DNA from: an uncultured Clostridia bacterium
GTDB taxonomy: Bacteria; Bacillota; Clostridia; Oscillospirales; Ruminococcaceae
Assembly: GCA_944385925.1 (NCBI GenBank)
Contig: CALWZE010000089.1
Coordinates: forward strand, 1 to 64,000
Reading direction: 5' to 3'
DNA length: 64,000 bases
In this document: piece by piece, positions 1 through 7,273 of the stretch
How the letters are laid out: each line of letters opens with the position of its first letter
Position numbering within the stretch: position 1 is the first letter of the stretch
Translations under genes and position numbers: made by a program
The notes under the pieces: model-generated
The model's database searches: none
The model's input: only the letters and a program-made list of their open reading frames with translations
Told to the model about the DNA's origin: nothing

Positions 1-2
1 CC

Positions 3-131
3 AACGCCTTTACCAATATTGCAGGAAAAAACATGAGAAATCCTGAGAAGATTCGAGAAGATATCTTCAAAACAGGTGGAAGCTCAGGCTGCACGAAAAG
101 TGTGAAAAATCCTGTAATATCAAGCATTTGA
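3..131 (+). CDS. C-terminal end of an unidentified protein, cut by the window edge
   Basis: An open frame enters from the left edge and ends at TGA 129-131, giving about 42 residues with no family I recognise. It is basic and carries a short GGSSG run. It lies 35 bp before the ATG of the disrupted phosphatase gene, in flanking DNA outside the mobile element. It may be the real end of the neighbouring chromosomal gene or a chance frame. The sequence here is AT-rich and gives no further clue. Confidence 0.25.
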   Translation, partial: NAFTNIAGKNMRNPEKIREDIFKTGGSSGCTKSVKNPVISSI

Positions 132-166
132 GAAGAAATACAGGACTTATGAGGAGTTATAAAAAG

Positions 167-211
167 ATGATAAAAATACTTTTCGTCTGCCACGGCATGG
201 TATTAACCTAA
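167..211 (+). pseudogene. Orphaned first ten codons of the low-molecular-weight phosphatase gene
   Basis: ATG at 167, with GAGGAG at 151-156 as ribosome site, reads MIKILFVCHG and then runs into element DNA (MVLT, stop at 209-211). The first ten codons match the start of the intact phosphatase at 13088 (MTKILFVCHG) except for one residue, and most base differences are at third positions. This is what remains of the native 5' end after the mobile element inserted at codon 8-10. The native ribosome site, and presumably the promoter, were left behind here. Confidence 0.8.
188..197 (+). repeat. attL core of the integrative element
   Basis: TGCCACGGCA is repeated at 13109-13118. It is nearly palindromic (TGCC-AC-GGCA) and lies over codons 8-10 of the phosphatase gene, in the start of the conserved P-loop. 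Similarity between the two ends continues upstream, where the element carries its own version of the gene start. It does not continue downstream, so the crossover lies in or close to this core. Confidence 0.75.
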
Positions 212-260
212 GCCCGGAAACCCTTGATATATCAAGCTTTTTTCGATTTTGACCACCTGA

Positions 261-314
261 TTTTACGACACTTTTACGACACAAAAGCCGGGCTATGATG
301 GAATTTGTCGTAAA
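261..314. repeat. Left-end arm-type repeats (probable Int or Xis binding sites)
   Basis: Two head-to-tail copies of the 11-mer TTTTACGACAC occupy 261-282, and an inverted copy, TGTCGTAAA, is at 306-314. The right end has the mirror arrangement at 12913-12952. Tn916-family integrases bind core sites with one domain and distinct direct repeats near the ends with an N-terminal domain. These repeats are the obvious candidates for the second type of site. Confidence 0.65.
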
Positions 315-327
315 AGGAGCAAAAAAC

Positions 328-708
328 ATGCGAAAAACAATCATGGAAAATGGCTTGGAATACACCCTCGTTGGGGACTATTTTCTGCCCAATTTAGTCC
401 TTACTGAAGAACTTCGTCCCATCAGAAAATGGGGCAGATTGCACCGGGAGTATCTGAAACAGGAGCACCCGATCCTGTTTGAAAGCTTGATCCTCAATGG
501 TCGACTCTGGACATATCTGGCGGACCTGAACGAGCAGGCACAGGAGCGTATACTCCTGATTACGGAGCAGATGAAGGCAGCTGAGGACGTAACGGAGGAT
601 TTGAAAGCCGCTGACCCGATGGCATGGGTCAGAGCTATGAACAGCATTCGTAACCGCGCAGAGGAGATTATCCTCCACGAACTGATCTACGGGGAGGGTG
701 CAGTATGA
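328..708 (+). CDS. tnpV: TnpV family transposon-encoded protein
   Basis: Protein of 126 residues resembling TnpV of the Tn4451/Tn4453 group and many Clostridial ICEs: a G-x-YxLVGDYFLPNL start, a central LADLNEQAQER stretch and a WVRAMNSIRNRAEEI segment near the C-terminus. No enzymatic function is established for the family, which is a reliable marker of mobile elements. I chose ATG 328 over an in-frame start at 295 because AAAGGAGC lies just before it, and because the earlier start would begin inside the left-end repeats. It overlaps the next gene by ATGA, so the two are translated together. It is the first gene inside the left end and reads inward. Confidence 0.85.
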   Translation: MRKTIMENGLEYTLVGDYFLPNLVLTEELRPIRKWGRLHREYLKQEHPILFESLILNGRLWTYLADLNEQAQERILLITEQMKAAEDVTEDLKAADPMAWVRAMNSIRNRAEEIILHELIYGEGAV

Positions 709-965
709 GAATCATTGAGGAATTCTGGTACGGCAATATCGAGCCGACAGAGTACGATACCTCCTGTAAGGAATATAAGAAGCTGCAGGAACTGATCTGC
801 AGAAATGAAGAAAAACTCCGGGCAACCATGACGGATGAACAGAAGGAACTGTTTGAGAAGTACACGGATTGCATGCATGAGTTTCAAACCATCACAGATT
901 GCCTGACCTTCCAGAACGGCTTCAAACTGGGAGCCAGAATGATGCTGGAGGTCATGGAGGAATAA
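705..965 (+). CDS. DUF6809 family protein
   Basis: Small acidic helical protein of 86 residues starting MRIIEEFWYGNI, with a CKEYKKLQELICRNEEKL segment and ending FKLGARMMLEVMEE. This matches the DUF6809 proteins that usually sit behind tnpV in Firmicutes mobile elements. Its ATG lies inside the tnpV stop region (ATGA overlap), and a strong hairpin follows at 980-1018, so the pair is a complete two-gene unit. Function unknown. There is no signal peptide or membrane segment. Confidence 0.8.
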   Translation: MRIIEEFWYGNIEPTEYDTSCKEYKKLQELICRNEEKLRATMTDEQKELFEKYTDCMHEFQTITDCLTFQNGFKLGARMMLEVMEE

Positions 966-979
966 CTGAACATAGCGCA

Positions 980-1018
980 GCGCCCATCGGTCTGATGTGA
1001 CCGATGGGCGCTTTTTTG
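980..1018 (+). terminator. Rho-independent terminator after the tnpV-DUF6809 unit
   Basis: Stem GCGCCCATCGG / CCGATGGGCGC with a 10-nt loop, followed by TTTTTTG. It separates the two rightward genes from the converging restriction-modification genes. Confidence 0.85.
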
Positions 1019-1027
1019 TTTCTGAAA

Positions 1028-2398
1028 TTACTGATTCATTTGCTGTAGAAGCAATTGACACGCTTCTGTTTTTAAGGAATCTGCTTTGGAGATCATTTCC
1101 CATGCAGTAGTAACCCTGTCGTACTCGAATCCTATTTGAGGAGGAAGAATGAATTTTTCGACATCCTCTGGATAGACTGCATCTACAACGGAACCGCAAG
1201 CAACTGCGGAAAGCTGAGCTTGGACAATTGGGTGTGAAAAGGCGAGGTAGAGGTATCCCGGATGAATACCGGGATTGGCTTCTATACGTCCAACATGCCC
1301 GCTTGCAAACCAACCGTCTCTGTTTTCAGTAATTATCACAGGCGTACCCAATCTTCCCTCAACACGTCCATCAGCAGGATATGCAATCCAATTTTTCTGC
1401 AATCTAAAACTGCTGTATTTTTCGGAAGAAGATTTGGGCAAATATTTAAGCCCTACAGCTTGGTTTTGAAGTAACTGGCGACCAGAGAGTGTTGGCAACC
1501 CATACTCTTTTTCAACATAGTTTGTTTTGTTTCGCCCGCCGGGCTTATGTGTTTTGGCCACTGTAGACAATTGGACTCCACCAACGGCGCGGAGCTTTTC
1601 GATAGCATCGAGAGTAGTCCAATCATAGTATGCGGCATCTATGCGAGTTCCATTTCCGTTGAATATATTCTTAAAGGAAACATTCCAACCATTACGGAGA
1701 GGGGCTGTTGTTTTATAGGTGCCAATCGCTGAGCAGTATTCTTCTTTGCAGTGGACCAATTCCATGCGTGCTTGTGAGTACAATTCATGGGACTTCTTCA
1801 TGAGGGCAGAGGCATCTTCAAATACCTTTTCACTAAAAACGGGAATGCGCAAATCTCTAATATCATCTGCACTGAGATGATCAATTACTGATCCTGTTTT
1901 ACTTGAATGTAACAACGCTTGTCCGACCCAAGTGTTCAAAAAAGCGTATACATAGAACCTTGTGTCAGGATCATCAATCGTAATTCGCATCAGGTCGCTT
2001 CCGAAGACAAACGATTCCAGATACTGATCCGAGATAACAAGGGGGCCCAAGTTTCTGCCAGAACATGTCTGAAGTATGGTGCCAGAAGGAACTTTAAGCT
2101 TATCAATCGGATTCTTATGGCTCGATAGTTGTGCTCGTGGTTCCGGAAGAAATTCCAAAATATCATACGGTTGCAAATATGGAACGGATTCTTCTTCATC
2201 ACCAGCATACACTAAGATGTTTCTGTTTGGTTGCCATACAGTTACAACCTCTTTATCCCCTAAATGTATATACCTGGGAGATCTCTTTATTGCAGCCTCC
2301 ACCAATCTGATTGCGATATTTCCTTCTGAAAGATAGTAAGATGAGTCGATCCGACAGCGATTTGACAGTTCGGCTCTGTATACTGTTGATATTTTCAT
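1028..2398 (-). CDS. Restriction-modification specificity (S) subunit
   Basis: Protein of 456 residues with two successive target-recognition halves, roughly residues 1-190 and 225-445, each ending with a helical conserved spacer. The first contains a GTILQTCSGRNLG stretch and later LSADDIRDLRIPVFS. The second has GRQLLQ and ends YPEDVEKFILPP. This is the layout of HsdS and BcgIB, where each half reads one part of a bipartite DNA site. Its ATG overlaps the stop of the nuclease-methylase gene (ATGA at 2395-2398). I prefer that start to one six codons earlier because it gives translational coupling. It would guide both cutting and methylation by its partner. The recognition sequence cannot be read from the protein. 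Confidence 0.85.
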   Translation of the reverse strand: MKISTVYRAELSNRCRIDSSYYLSEGNIAIRLVEAAIKRSPRYIHLGDKEVVTVWQPNRNILVYAGDEEESVPYLQPYDILEFLPEPRAQLSSHKNPIDKLKVPSGTILQTCSGRNLGPLVISDQYLESFVFGSDLMRITIDDPDTRFYVYAFLNTWVGQALLHSSKTGSVIDHLSADDIRDLRIPVFSEKVFEDASALMKKSHELYSQARMELVHCKEEYCSAIGTYKTTAPLRNGWNVSFKNIFNGNGTRIDAAYYDWTTLDAIEKLRAVGGVQLSTVAKTHKPGGRNKTNYVEKEYGLPTLSGRQLLQNQAVGLKYLPKSSSEKYSSFRLQKNWIAYPADGRVEGRLGTPVIITENRDGWFASGHVGRIEANPGIHPGYLYLAFSHPIVQAQLSAVACGSVVDAVYPEDVEKFILPPQIGFEYDRVTTAWEMISKADSLKTEACQLLLQQMNQ

Positions 2399-4392
2399 AG
2401 CACTTCTTCCTGCCATTTCTTGAAGGCTGTTACAATGTCAGGCATTTCGTCATCGACTACTCTGTCTTTCGTTCCGGCGGAATAAACAACGGTCTTTCCG
2501 GTAACAGGATCGATGGCTTCCTCCTGATTATTGACATCAGAAAGAATTTCATTTCCTTCAGCATCTCGCTTGTAAATCGTGGCACCTCGCTTATCGTGTC
2601 CGATCTTTTCAGCGACGGCCATAAACACTGGGTAGTCTATATTCCCGCTTTCTGCCAATGCTTTTTCTTCCTTGCTGAATCTCCTAATGAGTACCATTGA
2701 TGTCTGGGTATCATTTTTGGGCTGGAACAGATCGCGTTGCATATCAACGACCGCGATAAGCTGAGCGTTGGTTAACAACCAAGAACGGACATACTCAAGG
2801 GAAGGATTGTTTAGGATGCCGTTAGGAATTACCATTGCCATTTTTCCTGTTCCGGGCTTTAAGAGTTGCACGCAGCGTTCGATGAACAGGATTTCTGGAG
2901 GTTGGTTTGTCTGAAGGACGACTTCTCCGTTTTTGTCTTTTCGGATTGAGAGTTTTCCGTTTTCAGCAGCGTCCCAGACTGCAGCCAGTTCATACTGAGA
3001 TAGAATATTTACATCGTCGATTAAAATATTGGCTCCGAACGGAGGGTTGGTAAAAATTAGGTCGAAACTTCCTAATTGAACAGCAGCGGCAGATTCGGGT
3101 TCCCACGTATGAGGGTTTGCTAAACTATTTTCTCTGAACAATCCACCTGCGCCGTCGTTATTCATAACCATGTTCATTTTTGCGGCTCTGACCAAAGCCG
3201 GGTTAAGGTCCATGCCGTGGACACACGTAGAAAGATACTCTGCGCGCTTTCTATATAGTTCTTCGATTTCGTAAGAAGTAGGATTATCCGGATCATTCCA
3301 CAGGGTAGCTTCTTGCTCTCTGAGTGCCTTCAGTGCGTGATTCATTGCGGTAATTAAGAAACCGCCAGTGCCGCACGCAGGGTCAATTACACGCTGATCG
3401 GCTTGAGGGTCAAGCATTTCTACGGCCATTCTACATGCGTTTCTTGGTGTAAAAAATTCCCCTCTGTCGCCGCGGAGATTAGAGCCAACAATTTCTTCAT
3501 ATGCAATACCCTTTACATCTACAGGTGATGCCAGCAAAGAGTATCCTTGGAGTTGCGATACAACATAGGCCAAGACATCTGCCGACAGTTCAATCGTGCG
3601 TGTCTCGTCACTATTAAAGATTTTGGGATACTTAGCCACAACACGGGTTTGGAACAACTTTTGGATTCGTGTTTTTGTAGCACTCGCTTTCGACTTATCT
3701 TTTAATTCAGATGGAGTTACATAGAAATTAATAGTTCCAGAACGCTCGTCTTCGATTTTTGAAAAAATGACCTTGAGCAATTCCCAGAAAGCATCATCCT
3801 TGTGCATACCTGCATTTCCGGCAATGTAATTGTGGCACCGCCGAAATGCAAATAACAGATTATCCGCGGTCGCTATCTGAAGGTTCTTGCGTTCTGGTCT
3901 GTAGATTTCAGCCTCTGTCTGTCCAAACGAAGGAATTTCAGGGATCTCATCATATACAAATCCTCCGTCCTTTTCTCGCTTGGCAATGCAATACCGTTCG
4001 TCGCCGTTTGTCCAAAGGCCGAATTTAGCGTTCAGACAAGCCGCCATGTAAGCTTTGAGTTGTTCGATACCATCTTTTTTTCCATGCGGATTTGTTTTTG
4101 CCTTCTTTGCTTCTATGAGGATGTATGCATTTTCTTGCTTGTGCGGTTTGTTTTCCTCGAAGACCACAACATCAACACGCTTGCTTGCCGACCCGACTTT
4201 AATTGATACCTCTGGTTTGCAGCTATCAATCGGATACTTATACTGGCGGACGAGAGCTTTTTCAATATTCTGTCTAACATACTCCTCGGGAGTATCATTT
4301 ACAAATCTTTTGGTCAGGAAGTCCAGTATTTTGCCATCAGGAATGGACATGATCGTAGTAATAGACGGGGTTTGATTCTTTGATTCAGCCAT
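2395..4392 (-). CDS. Fused restriction nuclease / N6-adenine DNA methyltransferase (BcgI-like RM subunit)
   Basis: Protein of 665 residues. Residues about 25-150 form an HsdR_N-like PD-(D/E)xK nuclease domain with D74 in KRVDVVVFEE and E94-A-K96 in ILIEAKK. A helical region (about 170-290) follows, then an N6_Mtase domain with motif I DPACGTGG at 337-344 and motif IV NPPFG at 449-453. No helicase motor or Walker motifs are present, and no separate hsdR lies nearby. That argues against type I and for the type IIB/IIG plan of BcgIA, one chain that cuts and methylates using a separate S subunit. The start is supported by an AGAGGAGA ribosome site. It lies behind a Phd-type gene and before the S gene, all on the minus strand. 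Confidence 0.85.
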   Translation of the reverse strand: MAESKNQTPSITTIMSIPDGKILDFLTKRFVNDTPEEYVRQNIEKALVRQYKYPIDSCKPEVSIKVGSASKRVDVVVFEENKPHKQENAYILIEAKKAKTNPHGKKDGIEQLKAYMAACLNAKFGLWTNGDERYCIAKREKDGGFVYDEIPEIPSFGQTEAEIYRPERKNLQIATADNLLFAFRRCHNYIAGNAGMHKDDAFWELLKVIFSKIEDERSGTINFYVTPSELKDKSKASATKTRIQKLFQTRVVAKYPKIFNSDETRTIELSADVLAYVVSQLQGYSLLASPVDVKGIAYEEIVGSNLRGDRGEFFTPRNACRMAVEMLDPQADQRVIDPACGTGGFLITAMNHALKALREQEATLWNDPDNPTSYEIEELYRKRAEYLSTCVHGMDLNPALVRAAKMNMVMNNDGAGGLFRENSLANPHTWEPESAAAVQLGSFDLIFTNPPFGANILIDDVNILSQYELAAVWDAAENGKLSIRKDKNGEVVLQTNQPPEILFIERCVQLLKPGTGKMAMVIPNGILNNPSLEYVRSWLLTNAQLIAVVDMQRDLFQPKNDTQTSMVLIRRFSKEEKALAESGNIDYPVFMAVAEKIGHDKRGATIYKRDAEGNEILSDVNNQEEAIDPVTGKTVVYSAGTKDRVVDDEMPDIVTAFKKWQEEVL

Positions 4393-4421
4393 ATCAATTT
4401 CTCCTCTGTTAAGAATGGTGG

Positions 4422-4622
4422 TTAGATGTCCAAATTTTCTTTTTCCTTCAGCCGTATATATCTATCGTATGAAATGATGACGGCTTGCGGCTTGTTTTGC
4501 TTATTTACAATAACGACCTTATCCTTTTCTTTGATATCGGTAAAGATTCGAGATGCTTGGCCGCGCAGGAATTCCGTTATAGAGTGATATTCCGGTATTG
4601 TAAATCGCTGTATTTTTGCCAC
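4422..4622 (-). CDS. Phd/YefM-type antitoxin-like repressor preceding the RM genes
   Basis: About 66 residues with the N-terminal fold of Phd/YefM antitoxins: VPEYHSITEF-like start (here IPEYHSITEF), then KVVIVNKQNKPQAVIISYDRY, the usual 'VIxNNGKPxAVLxS' strand-turn-strand. GTG at 4622 is chosen because AAGGAGG lies seven bases before it. The longer in-frame extension reads through promoter DNA. No toxin gene adjoins: the next gene downstream (gap 29 nt) is the RM subunit. It probably represses its own promoter through the AGTAATTACT palindromes at 4668-4730 and so may act as a control protein for the RM genes. It could also be an orphan antitoxin. Confidence 0.7.
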   Translation of the reverse strand: MAKIQRFTIPEYHSITEFLRGQASRIFTDIKEKDKVVIVNKQNKPQAVIISYDRYIRLKEKENLDI

Positions 4623-4659
4623 ATAACCACCTCCTTGGTCGCATGGATAGCTCTCATAA

Positions 4660-4688
4660 ATCATACCAAAAGTAATTATTTTTGTCAA
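4660..4688 (-). promoter_or_regulatory. Consensus promoter for the Phd-RM-S operon
   Basis: Read on the minus strand: TTGACA (4688-4683), a 17-nt spacer, TATGAT (4665-4660). An AAAAGTAATTATTTT near-palindrome fills most of the spacer, and a perfect copy lies upstream at 4717-4730. Confidence 0.8.
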
Positions 4689-4716
4689 TTTAAATAATAT
4701 AATAAAAATACAATTA

Positions 4717-4730
4717 AAAGTAATTACTTT
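4717..4730. promoter_or_regulatory. Palindromic operator AAAGTAATTACTTT
   Basis: A perfect 14-bp palindrome. A near copy (AAAGTAATTATTTT) begins at 4668, inside the promoter spacer of the Phd-RM operon. Two sites about five helical turns apart suit cooperative binding by a Phd-type dimer. Which protein binds is an inference. Confidence 0.55.
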
Positions 4731-4821
4731 GCGGTTGATTGGATGTTATTGTAGAAAACTTAAAGTTCCCATCGGACAATGACCAACAGGTACTTTCTTG
4801 TGCTAAATTGTATTCTTATTG

Positions 4822-4850
4822 TTGTAAAAACGCTATATTGGTGATATAAT
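4822..4850 (+). promoter_or_regulatory. Promoter for the XRE/AlbA_2 pair
   Basis: TTGTAA (4822-4827), a 17-nt spacer, TATAAT (4845-4850). It lies 33 bp before the XRE start and points away from the divergent Phd-RM operon. Confidence 0.7.
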
Positions 4851-4882
4851 AAGTTCAATCATCTGGTAAAGGAGAGTTGCAG

Positions 4883-5119
4883 ATGCCTTTCAGCTCCGAA
4901 ATTAAAAATTTCAGATTGTCCCGTCTGATGAACCAAACAGAGTTCGGCAACGCTCTCGGCGTTTCTTTTACAACTGTGAATCGTTGGGAAAACGGCAAGG
5001 CCCGTCCCAACATCAAGGCAATGAAAGCTTTGAAGCAGTACTGTGAGGAGAATGATCTCCCCTATGAACCGCTTGAAAAAAGCTGGCGTGAGAACATAAT
5101 TCAGGAGGGTGCGGTATGA
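4883..5119 (+). CDS. XRE-family helix-turn-helix regulator
   Basis: About 78 residues with a typical HTH_3 core: IKNFRLSRLMNQTEFGNALG, then VSFTTVNRWENGKARPN as the recognition helix and turn. I chose ATG 4883 because GGAG ends eight bases before it. An in-frame TTG two codons earlier is less well placed. Its stop overlaps the ATG of the AlbA_2 gene (ATGA, 5116-5119), so the two are coupled. It probably represses its own promoter and so sets the level of the AlbA_2 protein. DNA-binding targets are not known. Confidence 0.85.
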   Translation: MPFSSEIKNFRLSRLMNQTEFGNALGVSFTTVNRWENGKARPNIKAMKALKQYCEENDLPYEPLEKSWRENIIQEGAV

Positions 5120-6570
5120 TAGACTTCAACAATCTTGAAAAATATAGAGAGAATAACCGCATTGAGGCGAAAAAAGCCACGGGCGGTCTGCCCAGAAGCA
5201 TCTGGGAGACATACTCCGCCTTTGCCAACACGCTGGGCGGCATCATTTTACTGGGTGTGGAAGAATGGCCTGATAAGACGCTGCACACGGTTGATCTCCC
5301 CGACCCCGACAGACTCGTCAAGGAGTTTTGGGACATCGTCAACAACCCCAACAAGACCAGCGTGAATATACTGTCCTCTAAAGATGTGTTCGTGCAGGAA
5401 GTGGACGGAAACCATATCGTAGTGATCAATGTCCCCCGTGCCGAGCGTTCTTATCGACCGGTCTATGTGGACGGAAATCCGCTGTCCACCTATCGCCGCA
5501 ATGGTGAGGGTGATTATAAATGCACCAAGGAAGAATATCAGGCCATGGTGCGCGATGCGTCTGTTAAGACACAAGATATGCTGGTTCTGAATGAAATGGA
5601 CATGAGCGTGTTCAACAAGGAGAGTGTTCGCAGCTTTCGCCAGCGGATGCGACTTTCCCGACCCGGTCATGTTTGGGAGGCTTTGGAGGACGAAGACTTC
5701 CTGCTGAAACTCGGCGCTGTGGGCATTGGCTCCGACGGCAAGAAGCACCCCACCTCCGCAGGACTTCTTATGTTCGGCAACGAGTATGACATCGTGCGGG
5801 AGTATAATGCCTATTTCCTTGATTATCAGGAACAGTACGACGCCGACACCCGTTGGACAGATCGCATTATTTCCTCCTCCGGTGATTGGAGCGGCAATGT
5901 ATATGACTTCTATTTCCGCGTTTATAACAAGCTGACGCAGGATATCAAAGTGCCGTTCAAAATGGAGGGCGGTGCACGAGTGGATGACACCTCTGTGCAT
6001 CAGGCTATGCGCGAGGCTCTGGCAAACTGTCTGGTCAATGCCGACTATTATGGCAGACAGGGTTTGGTGGTCATCAAAAAGCGTGATGGTATCACCATGT
6101 CCAATCCTGGTAACTTCCGTATTGAGATCGATACCGCGAAGAGCGGCGGCGTATCCGATCCCCGCAATGGCACTATGCTGAAAATGTTCAATCTGATCGA
6201 TATTGGCGAGCGCGCAGGCAGCGGCATTCCCAACATCTTCCGCGTATGGCACGAACAGGGATGGACCGCACCGGTGATCTCCGAAAGCTTCGATCCTGAT
6301 CGGATTATGTTATCACTTGCATTTGAGAAAATCGGCGATAAAAAATCGGCGATAAAAATCGGCGATAAAAAATCGGCGATAAATGCAAAGATGAAAGAAA
6401 CAATTATTGCCTGCCTTACGGATCGTGCCGAAGCAAAGGCATCTGCAATTGCTGAGCATATTGGATTAAAGCCTTCCCGCACAAGAGATTATCTGAATGA
6501 GCTGATTGCAGAGGGAATTGTGGTTGCAGAGGGCAGCAATAAAAACCGTGTATATAAGCTGAAAGCATAA
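5116..6570 (+). CDS. AlbA_2 (Schlafen-like) / GHKL-ATPase protein with winged-helix end
   Basis: Protein of 484 residues. Residues about 13-140 form an AlbA_2/Schlafen-type domain (NRIEAKKA, FANTLGGIILLGVE, YRRNGEGDYKCT). A HATPase_c_4-type region at about 295-390 has MREALANCLVNADY and an ERAGSGIPNIF glycine motif, and a winged helix forms the last 60 residues. A linker at about 406-424 contains the repeat IGDKKSAIK twice. This architecture is usually labelled 'putative DNA-binding / RecG-related transcriptional regulator', but the biochemical role is unclear. Its pairing with an XRE gene inside a mobile element beside an RM system makes a defence or element-control role possible. Confidence 0.8.
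   Translation: MIDFNNLEKYRENNRIEAKKATGGLPRSIWETYSAFANTLGGIILLGVEEWPDKTLHTVDLPDPDRLVKEFWDIVNNPNKTSVNILSSKDVFVQEVDGNHIVVINVPRAERSYRPVYVDGNPLSTYRRNGEGDYKCTKEEYQAMVRDASVKTQDMLVLNEMDMSVFNKESVRSFRQRMRLSRPGHVWEALEDEDFLLKLGAVGIGSDGKKHPTSAGLLMFGNEYDIVREYNAYFLDYQEQYDADTRWTDRIISSSGDWSGNVYDFYFRVYNKLTQDIKVPFKMEGGARVDDTSVHQAMREALANCLVNADYYGRQGLVVIKKRDGITMSNPGNFRIEIDTAKSGGVSDPRNGTMLKMFNLIDIGERAGSGIPNIFRVWHEQGWTAPVISESFDPDRIMLSLAFEKIGDKKSAIKIGDKKSAINAKMKETIIACLTDRAEAKASAIAEHIGLKPSRTRDYLNELIAEGIVVAEGSNKNRVYKLKA
6331..6384 (+). repeat. Frame-sensitive tandem repeat inside the AlbA_2 gene
   Basis: The unit ATCGGCGATA plus an A-tract starts at 6331, 6345, 6358 and 6372, so units alternate 14, 13, 14 nt. Two units make 27 nt, encoding IGDKKSAIK. 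Loss or gain of one unit would shift the reading frame ahead of the winged helix. Loss of two would keep it. Confidence 0.85.
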
Positions 6571-6602
6571 TTTTAGCGCCGTCCCTACAGGAGGTGGTTT
6601 GC

Positions 6603-7109
6603 ATGAAAAAACTTAAAAGCAATCTCTATGCCAAAGAAAAGATCGTCCTGCGTGATCATCGGCATCAGTCTATAGAGGACGAAAACGGCTATCTGTTTGC
6701 ACAGGGAACCTACCCTACAAAAATCAAGGCTGAGGATTTGCCCGAATGGTATGTGTACGGCAGGTACTATAAGTGTTTCGGATATTTGTCCGCCAAGGGT
6801 GTCGTGGATATGAAATATGTTCCGAGCAAATACAGCAACCACTTCCTGAAGGATGATTTTCTTTTCATCTCCTACAACACCCCGATTTCAGAGAAACCTG
6901 AGGCAAGCAGTATCATTGATGCGTACACCGGTTATGATGAACGGATTTATGGAAATGAAATCCTTAGCTTTCTTAAAGCTGCGAGGAAGCACTCTGCGTA
7001 TGATATCTCTGAGATTGTGCAGATGATTCATGATAAAGCTGACTGGATGGTTCAAACATTTCCAGAAGAGTACTCTGATTTTAAGTTCAATGTCCGATCC
7101 CTTGAATAG
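6603..7109 (+). CDS. Hypothetical protein (orphan cargo gene)
   Basis: About 168 residues, no family recognised. The N-terminal half is rich in basic and aromatic residues (WYVYGRYYKCFGYL). The C-terminal half is helical, with SFLKAARKHSAYDISEIVQMI. There is no signal peptide or membrane span. ATG 6603 is preceded by AGGAGGT at 6589-6595, an unusually good ribosome site. It lies 32 bp after the AlbA_2 gene on the same strand with no terminator between, so it is probably co-transcribed. It is AT-richer than the surrounding mob genes. No function can be given. Confidence 0.6.
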   Translation: MKKLKSNLYAKEKIVLRDHRHQSIEDENGYLFAQGTYPTKIKAEDLPEWYVYGRYYKCFGYLSAKGVVDMKYVPSKYSNHFLKDDFLFISYNTPISEKPEASSIIDAYTGYDERIYGNEILSFLKAARKHSAYDISEIVQMIHDKADWMVQTFPEEYSDFKFNVRSLE

Positions 7110-7153
7110 AATCAAACATAATGGATTTATTCGCAACAATTGTGATAAACCCC

Positions 7154-7230
7154 GATGGGAATGGAGATTTTTATAAAATTTCAAAAAATTTTAGAGCTGT
7201 TGGAAAAAATCGTCCCTTCTCATTCCCATC
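7154..7230. other. Long-range inverted repeat before the sigma-like gene
   Basis: GATGGGAATG at 7154-7163 is repeated inverted as CATTCCCATC at 7221-7230, and pairing can extend a few bases inward with one mismatch. The AT-rich 57-nt interval and the arms fill most of the 155-bp gap before the next gene. It may be a paired operator or an RNA fold in the leader. No T-run follows, so it is not a terminator. Confidence 0.45.
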
Positions 7231-7273
7231 TATTATAGAGGGATAAAACAACTAAGAAATCGAGGTGAGCCAC

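Noticed and set aside
1028..4392. Type I restriction system reading of the S and methylase genes
   Set aside because: The methylase carries its own nuclease domain, and there is no HsdR helicase gene or motor motif. A BcgI-like layout fits better.
4422..5119. Toxin-antitoxin pair between the Phd gene and a neighbour
   Set aside because: The neighbours are an RM subunit and a divergent XRE gene. No RelE, Doc or YoeB-type toxin frame is present.
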